Below are positions 6,901-9,529 of a DNA stretch of 9,529 nt, piece by piece. Location: positions 1-9,529 of the forward strand of contig JAEXUU010000553.1 of assembly GCA_023452965.1 (NCBI GenBank), read 5' to 3'. A program made the position numbers and the translations under genes. Each line of letters starts with the position of its first letter. Position 1 is the first letter of the stretch. The DNA comes from Pseudomonadota bacterium (GTDB lineage: Bacteria > Pseudomonadota > Alphaproteobacteria > Rhizobiales > Beijerinckiaceae). The notes below the pieces were generated by a model that was not told the origin of the DNA, did not search any database, and saw nothing but the letters and a program-made list of their open reading frames with translations.

Positions 6901-7931
6901 AGGGCTCGGAGATCTCGACCAATCTCTCCGGCCGCTACGACATCACTGGTATCGGCGCCGGCAACTTCATCGCCGACGAGGTCATCTTCGGCGACGAGGA
7001 CATGCGGCGCGGCTATATGCGCCTCGACATGACCCGCACCGGCGAGCAGGTCTTCGTCGGCAATGACGCGGTCGTGCCGCCCGGCTCGGTCATCCCCGAC
7101 AAGGTGCTGATCGGCATCAAGTCGAAGCCGCCGGCGAACGAGCTGATGTCGCCCGGCGACACCTGGGTCGGCGCGCCGCCGATCAAGCTGCCGACCCGGC
7201 AGAAGGTCGATCTCGGCGCCGACTGGACCTACAAGCCCTCGCTCGGCAAGAAGCTGGCGCGCGCCGGCTTCGAGGCGCTGCACACCTCCTTCCCGGCGAT
7301 GCTGTTCATCACCTTCGGCACGATCGCCGTCGACCTCGTGCTGCAGCAGAAGATCTTCGATCGCGACTGGGTCGGGCTCGGGCTCGCCTTCATGGGCTGC
7401 GCCATCGTCATCGCCATCATGCAGGCGCTGATCTGCGCGCTGATGAAATGGCTGCTGATGGGCGTCTACAAGCCGGTGATGAAGCCGATGTGGTCGTTCT
7501 GGGCGATGCGGACCGAGGCGGTCTCGGTGCTGTATTGGGGCCTCGGCGGCAAGGTGCTGTTCGACTATCTGCGCGGCACGCCGTTCCTGCCCTGGTTCCT
7601 GCGCCTGTTCGGCGCGCAGTACGGGCAGGGCGTCTGGCTCGACTCGACTGATATCACCGAGTTCGACTGCATCAAGGTCGGCGATTTCTGCACGGTCAAC
7701 GCCCATTCGGCGCTGCAGACCCATCTCTACGAGGACCGGGTGATGAAGGTCGGCCGGGTTCATCTCGGCAAGGGCGTCTGCGTCGGTGCCGGAGCGACCG
7801 TGCTCTACGACACCCATGTCGGGGATTACGCGCAGATCGGCCTGCTGACCGTGATCATGAAGGGCGAAAACATCCCGGCGAATACGCGCTGGGAAGGCGC
7901 CCCGGCCGTGCCGGCCAAGGCGGCGCATTAG
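3924..7931 (+). CDS. Pls/PosA-family membrane nonribosomal peptide synthetase (epsilon-poly-lysine synthetase-like)
   Basis: Predicted to activate one amino acid as an adenylate, load it on its own carrier domain and join monomers iteratively at the membrane, as Streptomyces Pls does for epsilon-poly-L-lysine. The 1,335 residues are close to Pls (about 1,300). Numbering from the ATG at 3924: the A domain is about 30-515, with A3 [10 protein letters not shown] (184-193), A4 FDLSMEEIW (229-237), A5 NSYGPTE (316-322), A7 YRSGD (403-407), A8 [20 protein letters not shown] (421-440) and A10 SGKVDR (510-515, Lys512). The T domain is about 535-608, with DLGGHSLL and the phosphopantetheine Ser570. 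Then come hydrophobic segments near 632-660, 667-698, 863-893, 906-939, 1123-1140 and 1149-1180, and three beta-helix domains near 741-846, 985-1086 and 1226-1331. There is no classical condensation or thioesterase domain, as in Pls. GGGG (3916-3919) is a weak ribosome site; an in-frame TTG at 3912 would add four residues. Family membership is clear; the product is inferred. Confidence 0.92.
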   Translation: [1335 protein letters not shown]

Positions 7932-7957
7932 GGGCGCTGAAGCCGGCGCAGGGCCGC

Positions 7958-8701
7958 TCAGAGATTGCCGAGCGGCAGCTTGATCTCGTCCGGACGCAGG
8001 GGGCGCACCGCGCCTTTCGGGAGGTCGCCCAGCGGCAGGGCGCCGATGCCGACACGGACGAGGCGCTGGACCTTGGCGCCGGCCGCCTCGACGATCCTCC
8101 GGATCTGCCGGTTGCGGCCCTCGTCGATCACCATCTCGACCCAGGCATTGCGCCGGCCGTGGCGCAGCAGGGTTGCGGCGCGTGTCGTCAGGCGTTCCTC
8201 GCCGTCCGTGGCGCCGGCCCGCAGCCGCGCCAGCATCGCTTCGTCGGGAACGGCGTCGATCTGGACGTGATAGGTCTTCTCGACGCCGGAGGCGGGGTCG
8301 AGAATGGTCTGCGCCCAGCGCGTGTCGTTGCTCATCAGCAGCAGGCCCTCGCTCGCCTTGTCGAGCCGGCCGACCGGGGAAAGGAAGGGCAGGTCGAGCC
8401 CCTCCAGGCAGGCATAGACGGTCTCGCGCCCTTCCGGATCGTGGCGCGTCGTCATCATGCCGCGCGGCTTGTTCAGCATCAGGTAGACGCGCTGCTCGGC
8501 TGCAATCGCCTCGCCGTCCACGACGATCCTGGCGCGGCCCATATCGAGGCGCAGTGACGGATTGCGGGCGGGCCGGCCATCGACCCGGACGCGGCCGTCG
8601 AGGATCAGGCGCTCGGCTTCGGTTCGCGAGCAGTAGCCGAGCTTGGAAAGGGCGCGCGCGAGGCTGACGGGTGCCGGACCCGTGCCTGGAAGTGGGGGCA
8701 T
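7958..8701 (-). CDS. rRNA pseudouridine synthase, RsuA/RluB/RluF type
   Basis: Isomerises a specific uridine in 16S or 23S rRNA to pseudouridine. From the ATG at 8699-8701 the protein has 247 residues. An S4 RNA-binding domain (about 13-60, SLARALSKLGYCSRTEAERL at its start) is followed by the catalytic domain. Its motifs are LNKPRGMMTT (76-85), GRLDKASEGLLLMSND (111-126) with the catalytic Asp114, EKTYHV (141-146) with Tyr144, and DEGRNRQIRR (193-202). The S4 domain separates it from RluE. Which of RsuA, RluB or RluF it matches cannot be settled by eye. The frame stays open upstream to an ATG at 8935, but those 78 residues are rich in Arg, Ser and Pro with no recognisable fold, so the start just before the S4 domain is preferred. 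A weak GGA lies about nine bases before it. It converges on the synthetase gene with a 26-base gap. Confidence 0.92.
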   Translation of the reverse strand: MPPLPGTGPAPVSLARALSKLGYCSRTEAERLILDGRVRVDGRPARNPSLRLDMGRARIVVDGEAIAAEQRVYLMLNKPRGMMTTRHDPEGRETVYACLEGLDLPFLSPVGRLDKASEGLLLMSNDTRWAQTILDPASGVEKTYHVQIDAVPDEAMLARLRAGATDGEERLTTRAATLLRHGRRNAWVEMVIDEGRNRQIRRIVEAAGAKVQRLVRVGIGALPLGDLPKGAVRPLRPDEIKLPLGNL

Positions 8702-8718
8702 GATCTGCGTTCCGGCCG

Positions 8719-8735
8719 GGCAGGACTGGCCTGCC
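8719..8735 (-). promoter_or_regulatory. Hairpin in the 5' leader of the pseudouridine synthase gene
   Basis: A perfect 6-bp inverted repeat, GGCAGG (8719-8724) and CCTGCC (8730-8735), with a five-base loop, lies 17 bases upstream of the chosen start codon. If transcribed it would fold close to the ribosome-binding region. If translation instead began at 8935 it would be coding sequence. The function is unknown. Confidence 0.3.
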
Positions 8736-9054
8736 GGCGCCCGCGCGAGGCGGGGGTCGAGCGAGGTTTGGCGGAGGCGCGCGGATACCGAGCCCGTGCG
8801 GCCTTGGCCGATCTGATGCGGAGAGTGGGACCGTTTGCGACGTCCGTGGAATGCGCGTCGTGGCCGGCCCGGGCCACTTCCCCGAACGCAGCGCCTGTCG
8901 GCTGGCTCGGGGCTAGGCGCCCGCGATGATGACACTCCCGGGGCGCCAGGAGCGCGACAGGATGCAGATATTGCGCTTCATCGGGCCCAGAAGCGCCAGC
9001 ATAGCGCGGCTGTCAACGCGCATGGTGCCGCAGGAAGGTAGGCCCGGACGTCGC

Positions 9055-9075
9055 GCGGGTCGGTCGTTGACCCGC
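9055..9075 (+). promoter_or_regulatory. 7-bp perfect hairpin in the aroC leader
   Basis: GCGGGTC (9055-9061) and GACCCGC (9069-9075) form a perfect stem with a seven-base loop, 75 bases before the aroC start. It overlaps the TTGACC (9067-9072) that resembles a -35 element, so it could be an operator. As RNA it could be a leader hairpin. No T-run follows, so it does not look like a terminator. Confidence 0.3.
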
Positions 9076-9150
9076 TGCGATGCTGACCTAAGGGTTTCGC
9101 GCAGGAGCAATCCGGCCTATGAGCCGAAGGCGAAAACACGTCGGGTTACC

Positions 9151-9529
9151 ATGTCGCATAACAGCTTCGGCCATCTCTTCCGCGTCACCACCTTCGGCGA
9201 AAGCCATGGGCCGGCCATTGGCTGCGTCGTCGATGGCTGCCCGCCGCTGATCCCGATCACTGAGGCGGAGATCCAGCTCGAGCTCGACCGGCGCCGTCCC
9301 GGCCAGTCGCGCTATACGACGCAGCGCCAGGAGCCGGACGAGGTCCGCATCGTCTCCGGCGTCTTCACCGACGAGGCGAGCGGCGAGCAGGTCACCACCG
9401 GCACCTCGATCGGGCTGATGATCGACAATGTCGACCAGCGCTCGAAGGACTATTCCGAGATCAAGGACAAGTACCGGCCGGGCCATGCCGATTTCACCTA
9501 TGACGTGAAGTACGGCATCCGCGACTATC
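9151..9529 (+). CDS. aroC: Chorismate synthase, AroC (5' part, cut by window edge)
   Basis: Converts 5-enolpyruvylshikimate-3-phosphate to chorismate with reduced FMN, the last common step of aromatic amino acid, folate and quinone synthesis. It feeds p-aminobenzoate to the folate enzymes encoded in this window. The first 126 residues are present, about a third of the usual 350-370. Signature 1, [16 protein letters not shown] (16-31), contains the conserved His19. [13 protein letters not shown] (47-59) and [11 protein letters not shown] (107-117) with the second catalytic His112 are also typical. The sequence ends at GIRDY, right before the GGRSS-R signature expected next. The ATG at 9151 is chosen because the fold's first strand begins within a few residues; its ribosome site is weak. 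Confidence 0.96.
   Translation, partial: MSHNSFGHLFRVTTFGESHGPAIGCVVDGCPPLIPITEAEIQLELDRRRPGQSRYTTQRQEPDEVRIVSGVFTDEASGEQVTTGTSIGLMIDNVDQRSKDYSEIKDKYRPGHADFTYDVKYGIRDY

Larger units (their letters stand above)
8702..9150. other. Gap between divergent pseudouridine synthase and aroC, no convincing gene
   Basis: These 449 bases contain the promoter regions of two divergent genes and several inverted repeats: GGCAGG/CCTGCC (8719-8735), CGACG/CGTCG (8838-8860), GTGGCC/GGCCAC (8860-8877) and GCGGGTC/GACCCGC (9055-9075). Short open frames on both strands give Arg/Pro/Ser-rich translations or lack a ribosome site, so none is called. A TTGACC (9067-9072) resembles a -35 box for aroC, but no good -10 follows at the usual spacing. 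Confidence 0.5.

Noticed and set aside
3843..7928. A minus-strand frame open for about 1,360 codons, opposite the synthetase gene
   Set aside because: Its translation is dominated by Arg, Asp, His, Gly and Ala with no recognisable domain, while the plus strand shows clear A- and T-domain motifs. Long antisense frames are expected opposite GC-rich genes with strong third-position GC bias.
8702..8935. 78-residue N-terminal extension of the pseudouridine synthase
   Set aside because: In frame, but Arg/Ser/Pro-rich with no recognisable fold. The ATG at 8701 lies directly before the S4 domain as in relatives.
8913..9110. Minus-strand frame of about 65 codons in the gap before aroC
   Set aside because: No ribosome site at its start codons and no family I recognise. 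A remnant of a degraded gene is possible but unsupported.

Overview
The window is GC-rich and densely coding. Its protein families and gene order point to an alphaproteobacterium of the Hyphomicrobiales (Rhizobiales), with a Bosea-, Chelatococcus- or Methylobacterium-like lineage as a reasonable guess. Support comes from the FabI, FolP and AroC sequence style, the folP-folB-folK order, and a palindromic intergenic element (119-171) of a type I recall as common in Rhizobiales genomes. No tRNA, rRNA, CRISPR array, transposase, integrase or phage gene was seen.

Left part (1-3653): fabI (enoyl-ACP reductase) faces a tightly overlapping minus-strand folate operon, folP-folB-folK. The two meet tail to tail across a palindrome-rich gap (1047-1191). 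A plus-strand histidine-phosphatase gene diverges from folP.

Centre (3654-7931): a palindrome-bearing leader of about 270 bases precedes the main object of interest. This is a single gene of about 1,335 codons for a membrane-bound, stand-alone nonribosomal peptide synthetase: adenylation domain, thiolation domain, then three tandem modules that each combine membrane helices with a left-handed beta-helix (hexapeptide) domain. This is the architecture of epsilon-poly-L-lysine synthetase (Pls) and its relative PosA. The binding pocket read from the sequence carries two acidic residues besides the invariant Asp, so a cationic amino acid is the likely monomer. The prediction is therefore an enzyme making a cationic homo-poly(amino acid), or a short basic isopeptide, in an organism group where I know of no characterised product.

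Right part (7932-9529): a minus-strand rRNA pseudouridine synthase (RsuA/RluB/RluF type) converges on the synthetase gene. After a gap of about 450 bases without a convincing gene but with several hairpins, the 5' third of aroC (chorismate synthase) runs off the window edge.

Apart from the synthetase the genes are housekeeping: fatty-acid elongation, folate synthesis, shikimate pathway and rRNA modification. In other Rhizobiales I recall fabI, a histidine phosphatase and aroC lying close together. If that is right, the folate operon and the synthetase plus pseudouridine synthase interrupt an otherwise conserved block.
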